NCBI GenBank assembly: GCA_003669605.1
Contig: QWOP01000033.1
Coordinates: forward strand, 1-54,624
Direction: 5' to 3'
DNA length: 54,624 nt
Source: Planctomycetota bacterium
GTDB lineage: Bacteria; Planctomycetota; Planctomycetia; Pirellulales; UBA1268
The position numbers and the translations under genes are program-made. Under the pieces are notes generated by a model. It was not told the DNA's origin. It worked only from the letters and a program-made list of their open reading frames with translations, and did no database searches. This document shows, one piece after another, positions 9,401-18,109 of this stretch. Numbering within the stretch: position 1 is the first letter of the stretch; each line of letters starts with the position of its first letter.

Positions 9401-11708
9401 TCGGTGTGGCGACCTCCAGCCTGGCTCCCTGCTCCACCCAGCGGCGGATCACTTGGTAAGCGGGATCGGTCGGACTCGTCAGCAACCCACCGGCGTGAGG
9501 AACAGTCGCCGAGGCTTTGAGAAGCATCAGGCTGTCATCAGGACTGGCAAGGTTGACGCGGCGGGCACCATGATCGTCGGTCAGTGCCCGGACGTCGAAG
9601 ATCGGGTCATAGCCACGCAGTGACAACTTAAACCCATTCTTCCCCTTGGCCGCGCCGTGACAGGTGCCCTGGTTGCAGCCCATCTTCGCCAGTAACGGGT
9701 TCACGTCACGGATGAAATCGACTTCGGGCACCGTCCCGGTGCCGGCCACCGTGACTGCCACGTCCTTCAGCACCTCGGTGCCACTGCCCGGTTCGCCATG
9801 AACGATCCGCAGCGTTGCCGATCCGTCAGCCAACGGCCTGACGAGCCCGCCGGGACCGATGGAGACAAGCGCCGTTGCAGGTACCGCTTCCCCCACGCCC
9901 TCGAAGCGGACGCTCCGCGAAAGGTCGATTGAGCCGCCCCCGGCAACCTGACCGGTGACCACCACCTGTGTCACGGCAAAAGGCCCCGAGAGACTGATCA
10001 CGGCAGGCTCCACCGTGATTCCTGTCAGAGTCGGTGGCGGCAATTCTGGCTCCTGCGACGCCTCGCTCCCCCAAGGAAGGGGCAGGGGGCCACGGGCAGC
10101 CGCCGCCTGATCAATCTGGGCCACGGGAAACGACATCCGGGGCGCTCCGGTGGAGACGTCAAACAACCGCACCATGCCGTCAGCACCGCCGACGACGACC
10201 GTGGAGGGGGCGCCTCCGCTGCCCGGCTGGAAGGCGACCGAATAGGCCCCCGCTTCGGGCAGCGATACCCGCGCTACTTCATGCGTGCCTGTGGCTCGGT
10301 AGTCGTCGAGCGTCTTCCATTCTTCCGCCGAACGCTGGCTGCCGTTGCGCTTGGCATCGCCGGGCACCTTGGCCATCACATCCAATACCGGTTTGGGCAC
10401 GTCGGCGTCGTAGTCATAACTACTCACCACCAACTCGCCCCGGCCATCGAGGCTCGAGACCGCGGCGATCCGCTTTCCATCCGCGGAGAAGCGAACACCA
10501 AACACCCTTCCTTCCAGGGGAAAGAGGGGGAAGATCAAGTTGGCGTCGTCGCCGATCACCCGGGCTGAGTGTCGGTGGATCCGGTAGACGCGGGGGGTGC
10601 CGTCGGAGCCGGCAACGACGACCTGCTCGAGCAGCGGATGCCGGTCGATCGCCGACAGGCCTCCCCGGAGGGCACCGGGAGTGATCGACGTCACGTTGTC
10701 GACAAATCGCTGCGTGGCCAATTCGGTGAGCTTGACGCTCATATCCCGGCCGACAGAGATGACATGATCGCCTGTGGGGGAAAAGACGGTGTCGAGCGCC
10801 CAGTCCTCGTGGGCTCCCTGGTAGAGCACCTGCGTCCCGGTGGCGATGTCGATGGCCCGTACGGTGTTGTCGGTGCAGCCAAAACAGATCAGTTTGCCGT
10901 CTGGTGACCAGGCTCCGCCAAACACGGTGTCGAAGGTCACCGGATGGGAGCGGAGAAGACTGCCGTCAGCGACGGACCATACCTGCACTTCCCCCATCCG
11001 GGACGGATTGCCGCCGGTGACGGCTAGTTGACTGCCGTCGGGTGAGAATCGCACTTGTTGAATCCGCTCCGACAATCCAACCAATCGACGGATGGGGGCT
11101 GCAGGAGCCACGGCTGCGGAAATGTCAAACAGCAACACCTCATGGAACCCCGAGACGGCCAGCAAACGGCCATCTGGCGAACAGTCGAGCGAAGTGATCA
11201 CCGGGGAGCGGGTGTAGACGGGGGGATGATCGGCATCGACCCGCTGGCCGGCCGAGGCGGGGGTGTCATCCTGGGCCCCCTCGGCGATCCAACGGCGGAC
11301 CAGATCGATGTCGGCGGTGGAGAGCGTCTTGCCCTGCCGGGGCATCTCCGCCACACCGTCGGAGCCCGGCGTGATCAACTCCAGCATCCGACTCCCGGCC
11401 GGGTTCCCAGCCACGACCGCCGCTGCGCCGGAATCACCGGCGGTGAGCATCCTGGCCACCTCGGTCATCACAAAACCACCCTGCGCCTTGGCTGGCTGGT
11501 GGCAGCCCTGGCAGTTGGCCTGGAAGAGCGGGCGGATCTGCTTGTGGTAGCTCACCGAGCCTGGAGGTGTTCCTGGGATCTCTGCGGCACCAGACGCCGG
11601 AGCGAGAGCCCCAAAAACCAGCCCTCCCACCAGGATCATGGCCGCCCCCAGGCGAGAACGCGCAGGACGCGACGGAAGACCTCGAAACAGCGCTCGGATC
11701 AAAAACAT
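6483..11708 (-). CDS. Giant planctomycete cytochrome: PSCyt1-WD40-Ig-DUF1549-DUF1553
   Basis: A 1741-residue exported protein. Order: signal peptide (residues 1-42), a c-type heme motif CQGCH at 66-70 (planctomycete cytochrome C), a WD40-like beta-propeller (about 130-560, repeats such as GRLLAVSGFHEVLLFD and GKLICFGCTDNTVRAIDI), a bacterial-Ig-like segment, a second cytochrome-like block with the spacing CNQGTCH (CX4CH), another Ig-like segment, DUF1549 (FLRRVTLDLTGLPP) containing NCNKCHDHPFERW, and DUF1553. A 100-residue Ala/Glu-rich helix and a beta-rich insertion interrupt the end of DUF1553. ATG 11708 was chosen (GGGAG 9 bases upstream) because it opens the signal peptide; the longer frame does not. 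The family is thought to act outside the cytoplasmic membrane; substrate unknown. Operon leader for the DUF1501 gene. Confidence 0.9.
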   Translation of the reverse strand: MFLIRALFRGLPSRPARSRLGAAMILVGGLVFGALAPASGAAEIPGTPPGSVSYHKQIRPLFQANCQGCHQPAKAQGGFVMTEVARMLTAGDSGAAAVVAGNPAGSRMLELITPGSDGVAEMPRQGKTLSTADIDLVRRWIAEGAQDDTPASAGQRVDADHPPVYTRSPVITSLDCSPDGRLLAVSGFHEVLLFDISAAVAPAAPIRRLVGLSERIQQVRFSPDGSQLAVTGGNPSRMGEVQVWSVADGSLLRSHPVTFDTVFGGAWSPDGKLICFGCTDNTVRAIDIATGTQVLYQGAHEDWALDTVFSPTGDHVISVGRDMSVKLTELATQRFVDNVTSITPGALRGGLSAIDRHPLLEQVVVAGSDGTPRVYRIHRHSARVIGDDANLIFPLFPLEGRVFGVRFSADGKRIAAVSSLDGRGELVVSSYDYDADVPKPVLDVMAKVPGDAKRNGSQRSAEEWKTLDDYRATGTHEVARVSLPEAGAYSVAFQPGSGGAPSTVVVGGADGMVRLFDVSTGAPRMSFPVAQIDQAAAARGPLPLPWGSEASQEPELPPPTLTGITVEPAVISLSGPFAVTQVVVTGQVAGGGSIDLSRSVRFEGVGEAVPATALVSIGPGGLVRPLADGSATLRIVHGEPGSGTEVLKDVAVTVAGTGTVPEVDFIRDVNPLLAKMGCNQGTCHGAAKGKNGFKLSLRGYDPIFDVRALTDDHGARRVNLASPDDSLMLLKASATVPHAGGLLTSPTDPAYQVIRRWVEQGARLEVATPRVTGISVFPTSATIDAPGRRQQFRVVAAYADGSSRDVTRESFIDSGNAEVATADRQGLVTAVRRGESPMLVRYEGAYAAVTLTVMGDRSGFQWTQPEIWGPIDGIVAEKWQAMRIEPAPLCTDDEFLRRVTLDLTGLPPTSAQVKSFLADSRDTRIKRAEVVSRLVASQDFVEHWTNKWADLLQVNPKFLGDEGAKGLREWIRGKVASNTPYDVFAREILTATGSNRENPAAAYFKTLRDPLATMENTTHLFLGVRFNCNKCHDHPFERWTQDQYYQTAAFFARVGLDRDPESGDRNIGGSAVEGAKPLWEIVSDRGEGEVTHDRTGKPTAPKFPFDCAHPMQEGATRRQELASWMTSVDNPYFAKSYVNRLWGYLFGTGIIDPIDDIRAGNPPTNPRLLAHLTRSFIDGGFDMRRVLTEICTSRTYGLAVASSRWNDDDRINYSHALPRRLPAETLFDTLHAVVGSPAKFPGYPEGTRAAQLPDVSAALGAGFLQTFGKPTRESACECERSGGVALGPVMALVSGPAVGDVLADANSELTKLVASQPDDDRLVDEVFLRILNRPSRPEEVAAVKLAADEITADHASLAAELATAEEVWHLRRTALEGERMARIEAARKSLADATSQYEPKRIELEQQRADRVGAAVAAIEAYRADPLAAVSRFEQEALSGPKWQVVSPTALLSRAGATLAAQADGSVLVSGTLADDTTTLSFQLPAGTLSGLRLEMIPDPSLPGAGSGRADDGNFVLTEISADVAAAARPEEKARLEFSRAVADFSQANLGVELAIDKNPTNPGQGWAVHPKMAEPHWAVFEFKEPKVLSEPTVVTVTLEQRFQGAKWNLGRFRLSWTDSAGPLPLGVPARVTEIVAIPRETRDAALVAELEQIIDRTDSVRQKLTADLVAAQMPLPPDPGLVALGAAIGIAEQPVPVDPAIVRLRADGAASANQIANRRLTTIQDLAWALINSPAFFFNH

Positions 11709-11774
11709 GAATGACAACTCCCTATGCGGGCATGGGGCAACACCTGCTGCTACCCCCCCGGCGACCATCATACT

Positions 11775-13079
11775 TCACTCGGAGTCCCCTGGAAGTTCGT
11801 CGATCACCACTTCGTCCAACTCAGTGCCGTCGACATCCCGCCTGAGGAGGAGGTAGGCAGCGGTCGAAATTGCCCAGAAATAGCCCCATCCAAACGATCC
11901 GAGGACCGCCTCAAGCCCCCGGATCCAGAACCCCAGGGCCTTGATTCCCCAGGGGACAGAATTCCCGCTTGCAAGGCCCTGGAGCCCTGAAAGTACCTCG
12001 GTGGTCCGGTCATGCCCCATTCCTAGGCTTGCTGCCCAGAGGGTCAGATTGGAGGTGGCCGTGGCGAAGAGGTGGGCTGCCGCCAAGGCCGGCAACGACA
12101 CCGCCAGCGCCACAAGGAGATAGAAGATGTAGTGCAAGGGGCGCTGGTAGAGGTAGGAAAAGGCTGTCGAGATCGCCTGAAAACTGTCCCCTCGCTCCAC
12201 TCCGACCCCGCCGACCATCAGCGGCCACCCAGCCACAACCCCAATGGCGAGGATCGCCAGCACGATTCCGCCGATCAGTACCAGCGGCCAGATCGCGCCG
12301 GCCACCGCCAAGCCGATGTCTGAGCGCATCAGCAGGCCGAGTCCCGCTCCAGGGATGCAGAGCACCGAAAGACCGAGGAGGACAAAAGCGGCTGAATTGA
12401 ACGCCGAGAGCCATTTTTTCGAGCCGAACCAGAGGCCACCGGTCAGCCCCGGAGCCTCTTCGCCGGCCAGCCGTAAGGCCACCTGCCTCGCGATCGCCGT
12501 GCCGAAAATCGACCAGACGGCTACAAACCACGCCAAGCGGACTGAGGTGCCAAGCATCTGCGCAAAAGTCGCTGAGGGACTCAAAGGCACCGACAGCAGT
12601 CGCACGAGGTCAGCTGCAGGCTCCGGGAGCCAGGCCCACACCGCAGCAACTCCCACATCCCAGCCTTCCAACGGGTTGCGGACGATGTCCGTCGCCAGCC
12701 GCACCGGTCCGGCAGTGGCCAGCAGCGTATCCCCCCTATCGCCACCGAGCACAGACGAGGTCGAGACCAGGTCGGCCGCCGTTGCCACCAGCCGGCCATC
12801 CGCGAGCCCGATCCTGTCGGCCACCGACCATCCGGCCCAGGTGGAGAGTGCCCCCAGCGCCGCAAGCATGACTACCGCAGGAGAGAACGCGGCGCCTGCC
12901 GCACGGAAGAGGAGCCACCAGGGCAGGGCATCGCTCCACCGAATCTCATGGATCACGCCGTCGCCTTGGACACCGACGCGGCCGCCTGCCGCCGAGCGAC
13001 CGGCCTGCCAAGCAGGGGCATCGGGAGCGGATCTGGCAGGACCGCCGGCACTGGTCGAATGTTCGGTGCTCTCCGTCAT
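11775..13079 (-). CDS. Multi-pass membrane protein, unknown function
   Basis: A 434-residue integral membrane protein. A disordered, Ala/Gly/Ser-rich N-terminus of about 45 residues precedes the first hydrophobic segment (WWLLFRAAGAAFSPAVVML). Further membrane spans: LAWFVAVWSIFGTAIA, AAFVLLGLSVLCIPGAGLGLL, IWPLVLIGGIVLAILAIGVV, YIFYLLVALAVSLPALAAAH and a C-terminal GYFWAISTAAYLLLRR. The C-terminal tail is acidic. ATG 13079 opens the plausible protein; the 106 codons upstream in the frame look like antisense noise. Similar proteins are frequent in planctomycetes but I know no function. It ends 66 bases before the giant cytochrome start on the same strand, so the two may share a transcript. 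Confidence 0.75.
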   Translation of the reverse strand: MTESTEHSTSAGGPARSAPDAPAWQAGRSAAGGRVGVQGDGVIHEIRWSDALPWWLLFRAAGAAFSPAVVMLAALGALSTWAGWSVADRIGLADGRLVATAADLVSTSSVLGGDRGDTLLATAGPVRLATDIVRNPLEGWDVGVAAVWAWLPEPAADLVRLLSVPLSPSATFAQMLGTSVRLAWFVAVWSIFGTAIARQVALRLAGEEAPGLTGGLWFGSKKWLSAFNSAAFVLLGLSVLCIPGAGLGLLMRSDIGLAVAGAIWPLVLIGGIVLAILAIGVVAGWPLMVGGVGVERGDSFQAISTAFSYLYQRPLHYIFYLLVALAVSLPALAAAHLFATATSNLTLWAASLGMGHDRTTEVLSGLQGLASGNSVPWGIKALGFWIRGLEAVLGSFGWGYFWAISTAAYLLLRRDVDGTELDEVVIDELPGDSE

Positions 13080-13333
13080 CGCAGCCCTTTGAGGAGGTGG
13101 TGGAAACCGGACTGGCCGGCCCAGGGAAAACCGCCGCCGAGTATACGCAGCATGAAGGGTTTCGACGCACCTCCCGCCAGGGCTGGGCGCTGAGTTGGCG
13201 GCGGAGTACGACAGTGGCTCATCGGTTTCCAGCAGCCCCTGGAAATTTCGTGCTATCAGACCGGCAGCAATCGGCCCCGGGGAACGCCGCCAGGCGTACC
13301 ACGAGGCACAAATATCACCACCGGAACGACACC
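13080..13333. promoter_or_regulatory. Divergent intergenic region with inverted repeat
   Basis: 254 bases between the membrane protein (minus) and methyltransferase (plus) starts. TTTCCAG (13226-13232) and CTGGAAA (13239-13245) form a perfect inverted repeat around 6 bases, suited to a dimeric repressor or a small hairpin, about 90 bases before the methyltransferase ATG. TATACT read on the minus strand near 13141-13146 could be a -10 box for the membrane protein, but no good -35 box is visible. Confidence 0.35.
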
Positions 13334-14155
13334 ATGGACCAGCAGTCGCCCTCCGATGCACGGTATCTCCACGGCTACTCCGCGGAAGAGCAGGCAAGGC
13401 TCGTGGAGCAGGCGGAGTACTGGCGGGAGGGGCTGATTCTCCCCGATCTCCCCTATATTGCAGGGGAGCGACTCCTCGATGTTGGTTGCGGTTCTGGCGC
13501 CGTCCTCGGTGTCATCAACAGTGCTTTTCCGGGGCTTCAGCTGGCGGGAATCGACCGGGAACCGCGGCAGATCGAGGCCGCGTCACGCCATCTCGCCGCC
13601 CTGGGGGCTCCCTCGGTCGATCTCCGCGTCGGCGATGCCAACCGACTCCCCTGGGCCCAAGGCAGCTTCGACCATGCGTATTTGATGTGGTTCGTGGAGC
13701 ACGTCCGGGGAATCGAACCGATCCTCCGGGAGATCCGCCGGGTCCTTCGCCCCGGTGGCACGATCACGATCAACGAGACCGAGTACGAGTCGTACCACGT
13801 CTGGCCCGAGCACGAAGACTGGGAGTATCTCGAAGGGGCGATGTTCCGCCACTTCCAAGCGCACGGCGAGGCCCACGCAGGCCGACGACTCGGGCCGCTG
13901 TTGGTGGAGGCCGGGTTCTCACGCGTCAGCAATCGGCTCGTTGGCGCCCACTTCTTCGTCGGTTCCGGTGACGATTCTCTGGCCCGCCACACGCGTTACA
14001 CCGCCGACTACATCGAGCCTGCCATCCCCGAGTTTGTCGCCATGGGCTACGACGAAAGTCGCTTGCGGCGCGGCCTCGGGCATCTCCTGGCGATCCACGC
14101 AGACCCGCACGGTGCTTTCACACAGCTGGTCTACCGGGCGCGGGCATGGGCGTGA
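13334..14155 (+). CDS. Class I SAM-dependent methyltransferase
   Basis: A 273-residue methyltransferase. Motif I is LLDVGCGSGAVLGV (about residues 47-60), motif II ends in an acidic residue (LAGIDRE, 75-81), the adenine-binding motif is VGDANRLPW, and post-motif FDHAYLMWFVEHV and REIRRVLRPGGTITINE follow, the standard Methyltransf_11/25 order. The C-terminal third (HFFVGSGDDSLARHTRYTADYIEPAI) resembles proteins of unknown specificity in which this part forms a substrate lid. ATG 13334 starts MDQQSPSDARYLHGYSAEEQ, the usual N-terminus for this group. Substrate unknown. It converges with the chaperone operon: 15 bases to the yacG stop. Confidence 0.88.
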   Translation: MDQQSPSDARYLHGYSAEEQARLVEQAEYWREGLILPDLPYIAGERLLDVGCGSGAVLGVINSAFPGLQLAGIDREPRQIEAASRHLAALGAPSVDLRVGDANRLPWAQGSFDHAYLMWFVEHVRGIEPILREIRRVLRPGGTITINETEYESYHVWPEHEDWEYLEGAMFRHFQAHGEAHAGRRLGPLLVEAGFSRVSNRLVGAHFFVGSGDDSLARHTRYTADYIEPAIPEFVAMGYDESRLRRGLGHLLAIHADPHGAFTQLVYRARAWA

Positions 14156-14170
14156 GACTGGTCTTCTCCG

Positions 14171-14383
14171 CTACTCATCCTCGCCATCCCCCTGGCTGCG
14201 TTGTGGAGAGATGCCCCCTTCGCCGTCTCCCTCATCGTCGTCACCGCGGCCGACCACGGGGACCGAATACGCCCCGTCGAGCCAGCGACCGAGATCAATG
14301 ACGCGGCAACGCTCACTGCAGAAGGGGGGCGTGGCAACAGTGGACAGATCGATAGAGTGACTGCAGACAGGGCAGCGCGGCAT
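14171..14383 (-). CDS. yacG: DNA gyrase inhibitor YacG family zinc protein
   Basis: A 70-residue protein with the YacG zinc site: C4-x2-C7 (CPVC) and C22-x3-C26 (CSERC), then IDLGRWLDGAYSVPV. Known YacG proteins bind GyrB through the region after the zinc knuckle and inhibit gyrase. An acidic, Asp/Gly/Glu-rich tail follows. It is the last gene of the chaperone cluster, 57 bases after the fmdB-like gene. The peptide GAYSVPV (residues 37-43) recurs in the GrpE of the same operon. Confidence 0.85.
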   Translation of the reverse strand: MPRCPVCSHSIDLSTVATPPFCSERCRVIDLGRWLDGAYSVPVVGRGDDDEGDGEGGISPQRSQGDGEDE

Positions 14384-14440
14384 GAGAAAGTGTCCCGGTC
14401 GCCCGGGCCCTCGGTGGCCTTCGTCGGGAAAAGGCCGCGG

Positions 14441-14731
14441 TCAGTCTTTGCCACCGGATCCGCCACCGCCAGACTTCTCTCCCGACGACTTGCCTTCGTC
14501 GGACGACTTCGGCGGAGCATCGGCCGCAGCGCCCTTTTTGTACGACTCGCTGCGGTAGTCGGTCTTGTAGAACCCAGTCCCCTTGAAGACGATCGCCCCC
14601 CCGGCACCGATCAGACGGCGCAACTTCTTCTTCTTGCACTTCGGGCAGGTCTTTTTGACGCTGTCAGTCATTGACTGAAACAGTTCAAAGGCATGCTTGC
14701 AGCCGTCACAGACGTAGTCGTAAGTTGGCAT
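14441..14731 (-). CDS. FmdB-family zinc ribbon protein
   Basis: A 96-residue protein beginning MPTYDYVCDGCKHAFELFQS, the FmdB-type zinc ribbon, with the second Cys pair in CPKCKKKK. LRRLIGAGGAIVFKGTGFYKTDY follows, as in the family, and then a low-complexity Ser/Gly/Lys tail. The role of the family is uncertain; it is often annotated as a putative regulatory protein. ATG 14731 is chosen because GGGAGAA lies 8-14 bases upstream and MPTYDY is the conserved start. It lies 4 bases after the grpE stop, so it is translationally close to grpE. Confidence 0.88.
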   Translation of the reverse strand: MPTYDYVCDGCKHAFELFQSMTDSVKKTCPKCKKKKLRRLIGAGGAIVFKGTGFYKTDYRSESYKKGAAADAPPKSSDEGKSSGEKSGGGGSGGKD

Positions 14732-14735
14732 CTGC

Positions 14736-15272
14736 TCATTCTCCCTTGGAGACAATTACCTGCGCCGGGCGCACCACCCGGCCATGCAACGTGTACCCCT
14801 TGGTGGCCACGCCAACTACCGTGCCCGGAGGCGTTCCCGCCACCGTCTGCTGGAGAATCGCGTCGTGCACTGCCGGGTCGAACGGCTGCCCATCAGCCTC
14901 GATCGGCTTGCAGCCATGGAGAACAATGAGTTTTTCCAAGAGTTGGCCCGTCATCCGGAAACCCGCGGTGAGGCTCTGGACGTCAGCCGTCGTCTCTGCG
15001 GCTTCGATGGCCCGGTTGACATTGTCGAGCACTGGCAGCAGGTCACGGAGCAGGTCGATCTCCCGATAGCGGTGGGAATCCTCCAACTCCCGACGGGACC
15101 GCTTGCGGAAATTCTCCAACTCAGCCTGCGTCCGAAGGACACGGTCCTCCGCGTCGCGGAGTAGCGCTTTCACGTCCTCGCTGCCCGAAGCGGAAACCGG
15201 AACGGAATACGCCCCCTCCAACTGCGGATCGTCTTGGTCGAGCGTTTCATCGTCACGATCATCATCACTCAT
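14736..15272 (-). CDS. grpE: GrpE nucleotide-exchange factor
   Basis: A 178-residue GrpE, the exchange factor that releases ADP from DnaK. An acidic disordered N-terminus (residues 1-35, including GAYSVPV at 20-26) leads to the long dimeric helix (LLRDAEDRVLRTQAELENFRKRSRRE), then LLRDLLPVLDNVNRAI and the beta-domain with FDPAVHDAI and GYTLHGRVVRPAQVIVSKG, which is the family signature. ATG overlaps the dnaJ stop by 3-4 bases, showing translational coupling. No dnaK is in the window. Confidence 0.95.
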   Translation of the reverse strand: MSDDDRDDETLDQDDPQLEGAYSVPVSASGSEDVKALLRDAEDRVLRTQAELENFRKRSRRELEDSHRYREIDLLRDLLPVLDNVNRAIEAAETTADVQSLTAGFRMTGQLLEKLIVLHGCKPIEADGQPFDPAVHDAILQQTVAGTPPGTVVGVATKGYTLHGRVVRPAQVIVSKGE

Positions 15273-16429
15273 GTTGCCTTCTCCTCGCGGTCTGCCGTGG
15301 AGTCCTTGGGTTGGAAGTATTCGGTGAGACGGCTGAAGAAACTCGATCGCTTCGGGCTGACTGCCTTCTGCTCCTCGGCCGCCAAATCCCTGAGTAAGGC
15401 CTCTGCCCGCGGCGAAAGCGTCTTGGGCACTTCGACATGGATGTGCACATGGAGATCACCGATACCGCGGCCACGAACCTCTGGCATCCCCAGCCCCCGC
15501 ACCCGGACGACATCGCCAGCCTGCGTGCCCTTGGTCACCTGCAGCGGTCTTGGCCCGTCGAGCGTGGGCACGTCGACCGTCGCCCCAAGCGCTGCCTGGC
15601 TGAAGGTCACCGGCACCTCGCAGTGCAAATCGCGTCCTTCCCGGGTCAAGAAGGGATGGTCTTCGATCTCGATCACGCAGTAGCAGTCCCCGGGAGGACC
15701 GCCGTGGGCTCCGGGTTCCCCCTCGCCGGCCAGCCGCACGCGCACATCACGATCCACGCCGGCAGGAATCGTCACCCGTCGCTCGACACGCTCTTCATGC
15801 AAGCCATCGCCACCGCATGTGGAGCACTTCTCGCGGACAACGCTCCCGGCACCGCGGCAGGCCGGACAGGTGGTCTGCAGGCGAAAAACACCGGCCGACT
15901 GCAGGACTTGCCCCCGGCCGGCACAGTAGTCGCAGGCCACGGGCTTCGTCCCCTTCTTCGCGCCGCTCCCGTCACAGTCACCGCAAGCTTCATGGCGGGT
16001 GAATTCCACGGTCTTCGAAGCGCCCCGTGCCGCCTCCAGGAGGGAGAGGGTCATGGTGCTGAAGACGTCGCTGCCTTGGCGGGGCCGGTTGCCCCGCCGC
16101 CGACCGCCGAACTGCTCCCCGAACACCCCACCCCCGAAGATGTCTCCGAAAGCCTCAAAGATATCGGTGATATCGTTAAATTCGTGGGTCTTCCCAGCGC
16201 CCTGCAGCCCCGCGTGACCATAGCGGTCATAGCGGGCCCGCAGCGCGTCGTCGGAGAGCACCTCGTAGGCGCGTGCCGCCTCCTTGAAACTGTTGGCGGC
16301 CTCGCTGTTGCCAGGATTCTTATCCGGGTGGAAGCGAATCGCCAATTTCCTGTACGAATCCGCGATGTGCGCAGTCGTCGCCTTGCGGTCGACGCCCAGC
16401 ACCTCGTAATAGTCGCGCTGTTGCGCCAT
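15269..16429 (-). CDS. dnaJ: DnaJ (Hsp40) co-chaperone
   Basis: A 386-residue type I Hsp40. The J-domain covers residues 1-70 with HPDKNPG as the HPD motif; a Gly/Phe region (FGDIFGGGVFGEQFGG) follows; then the zinc domain with four CxxCxGxG-like motifs (CGDCDGSG, CDYCAGRG, CPACRGAG, CSTCGGDG), and two C-terminal substrate-binding domains. It stimulates DnaK ATPase and delivers unfolded clients. A charged C-terminal tail of about 30 residues extends past the usual end. It lies 60 bases after groEL2 and overlaps grpE, so it belongs to the same operon. Confidence 0.95.
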   Translation of the reverse strand: MAQQRDYYEVLGVDRKATTAHIADSYRKLAIRFHPDKNPGNSEAANSFKEAARAYEVLSDDALRARYDRYGHAGLQGAGKTHEFNDITDIFEAFGDIFGGGVFGEQFGGRRRGNRPRQGSDVFSTMTLSLLEAARGASKTVEFTRHEACGDCDGSGAKKGTKPVACDYCAGRGQVLQSAGVFRLQTTCPACRGAGSVVREKCSTCGGDGLHEERVERRVTIPAGVDRDVRVRLAGEGEPGAHGGPPGDCYCVIEIEDHPFLTREGRDLHCEVPVTFSQAALGATVDVPTLDGPRPLQVTKGTQAGDVVRVRGLGMPEVRGRGIGDLHVHIHVEVPKTLSPRAEALLRDLAAEEQKAVSPKRSSFFSRLTEYFQPKDSTADREEKAT

Positions 16430-16489
16430 GACGAATCACGGGCGGCGCTGCCGCCCTCCTGCCGGCATCCCCGGGGTCAGCCGACAGTG

Positions 16490-18109
16490 TCAGCGGACGC
16501 TGCCCTCGACACGCTTCCGCTTCGATTCATCCTTGTCGAGATTCGTCACCAATGCCTCGGTCGTCAGCATCAGCCCAGCGATGCTGGCAGCGTTGATCAA
16601 CGCCACCCGCACAACCTTGACTGGATCGATAATGCCGGCCTTGAGCATGTCGACGTACTCGCCCTTATTGGCATCGTAGCCGATGTGGAGGGGCTTATCG
16701 GCCACCTCGTCGGCCACCACCGAACCGTCGATGCCGCCGTTCTCTGCAATCTGGCGGATCGGAGCTTCGAGCGCCTGGAGAACGATGTCGATGCCGATCT
16801 TCTCGTCGCCTTTCGCCTGGCTGCGGGCCTTCTCCACCGCATCGCGGCAGCGGAGCAGAGCCACACCACCGCCGGGAACAATCCCTTCCTCGACGGCCGC
16901 CCGCGTGGCGTGCAGGGCATCCTCGACGCGGGCCTTCTTCTGCTTCATCTCGGCCTCGGTGCCGGCACCGACAGACACGATCGCCACACCGCCAGTCAGC
17001 TTCGCCAGCCGCTCCTGGAGTTTCTCGCGATCGTACTCGCTCTCGGTGGCGTCGATCTGATTCCGGATCTGCTGAACGCGGGTCGTGACATCAGACGACT
17101 TGCCAGCCCCCTGGACGATCGTGGTCTCGTTCTTGTCGATGTTGATCTTCTTCGCCTTGCCGAGATGGGAGAGCTCGAGGTTTTCCAATTTCAACCCCAG
17201 GTCCTCGCTGATCAGGGTCCCGCCGGTGAGCATGGCGATGTCACCGAGCATCGCCTTGCGGCGGTCGCCGAATCCCGGTGCCTTGGAGGCACAGATATTC
17301 AAAACGCCACGGAGTTTGTTGACGACCAGCGCCGTGAGGGCGTCGCCATCGACATCCTCAGCGATGATCAGCAGCGGCTTGCCTGACTGGGCCACCTTCT
17401 CCAAAAGCGGTAGCAATTCGCGGAGATTCGAGATCTTTTTCTCGTGGATCAGGATCAGGGCGTCGTCGAGTTGGCAGTCCATCTCCGCGGTGCGGTTGAT
17501 GAAGTACGGGGAAACGTATCCCTTATCGAACTGCATACCGTCGACGAAGCGGACCGTGGTCTCGGTCGTCTTTCCTTCCTCGACGGTGATCACGCCATCC
17601 TTGCCCACCTTCTGGAGAGCCTCGGCCAGCAAGTCGCCGATCGAGCGATCGTTATTGGCACTGATGGCACCGACCTGGGCGATCTCCTCCGGGCGCTCCA
17701 CGCGCTTGGCCATTTCAGTGAGCCGACCGACAGCCGCCTGCACGGCCTTCTCGATGCCACGCCGCACGGCCATGGGATTGCTTCCGGCGGCCACCATCCG
17801 GGTGCCCTCACGGAAGATCGATCGCGCCAGGACTGTGGCGGTGGTGGTGCCGTCGCCAGCCAGGTCGGAAGTCTTGGAAGCCACCTCGTTGACGAGTTTT
17901 GCCCCCATGTTCTCGAAGGCGTCCTCGAGATCGACCTCCTTGCTGACCGTCACGCCGTCCTTGGTGACCGTTGGGCCACCAAAAGACTTATCGATGATCA
18001 CATTGCGGCCAGTGGGCCCCATCGTCACGGCCACGGCGGCGGCGAGTTTCTCGACTCCCTTGAGGAGTTTGGCGCGGGCCTGATCATCGAACAGCAGTTG
18101 CTTGGGCAC
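16490..18109 (-). CDS. groL2: GroEL chaperonin, second paralogue without GGM tail
   Basis: A 539-residue Hsp60 subunit with all core features: [14 protein letters not shown], the ATP-site [30 protein letters not shown] and [14 protein letters not shown]. It lacks the Gly-Gly-Met C-terminal tail and ends in a basic [13 protein letters not shown]. The start is GTG 18109 (AGGAG 9 bases upstream). It is clearly diverged from GroEL1 (for example [14 protein letters not shown] against [14 protein letters not shown]), so it is an old paralogue rather than a recent duplicate. It shares the cluster with the single groES; whether it forms its own ring or mixed rings cannot be told from sequence. Confidence 0.95.
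   Translation of the reverse strand: MPKQLLFDDQARAKLLKGVEKLAAAVAVTMGPTGRNVIIDKSFGGPTVTKDGVTVSKEVDLEDAFENMGAKLVNEVASKTSDLAGDGTTTATVLARSIFREGTRMVAAGSNPMAVRRGIEKAVQAAVGRLTEMAKRVERPEEIAQVGAISANNDRSIGDLLAEALQKVGKDGVITVEEGKTTETTVRFVDGMQFDKGYVSPYFINRTAEMDCQLDDALILIHEKKISNLRELLPLLEKVAQSGKPLLIIAEDVDGDALTALVVNKLRGVLNICASKAPGFGDRRKAMLGDIAMLTGGTLISEDLGLKLENLELSHLGKAKKINIDKNETTIVQGAGKSSDVTTRVQQIRNQIDATESEYDREKLQERLAKLTGGVAIVSVGAGTEAEMKQKKARVEDALHATRAAVEEGIVPGGGVALLRCRDAVEKARSQAKGDEKIGIDIVLQALEAPIRQIAENGGIDGSVVADEVADKPLHIGYDANKGEYVDMLKAGIIDPVKVVRVALINAASIAGLMLTTEALVTNLDKDESKRKRVEGSVR

Noticed and set aside
15437-17386. Long plus-strand reading frame of 649 residues
   Set aside because: Antisense to dnaJ and groEL2, both certain; composition is Ala/Arg/Gly/Pro/His-rich with no fold.
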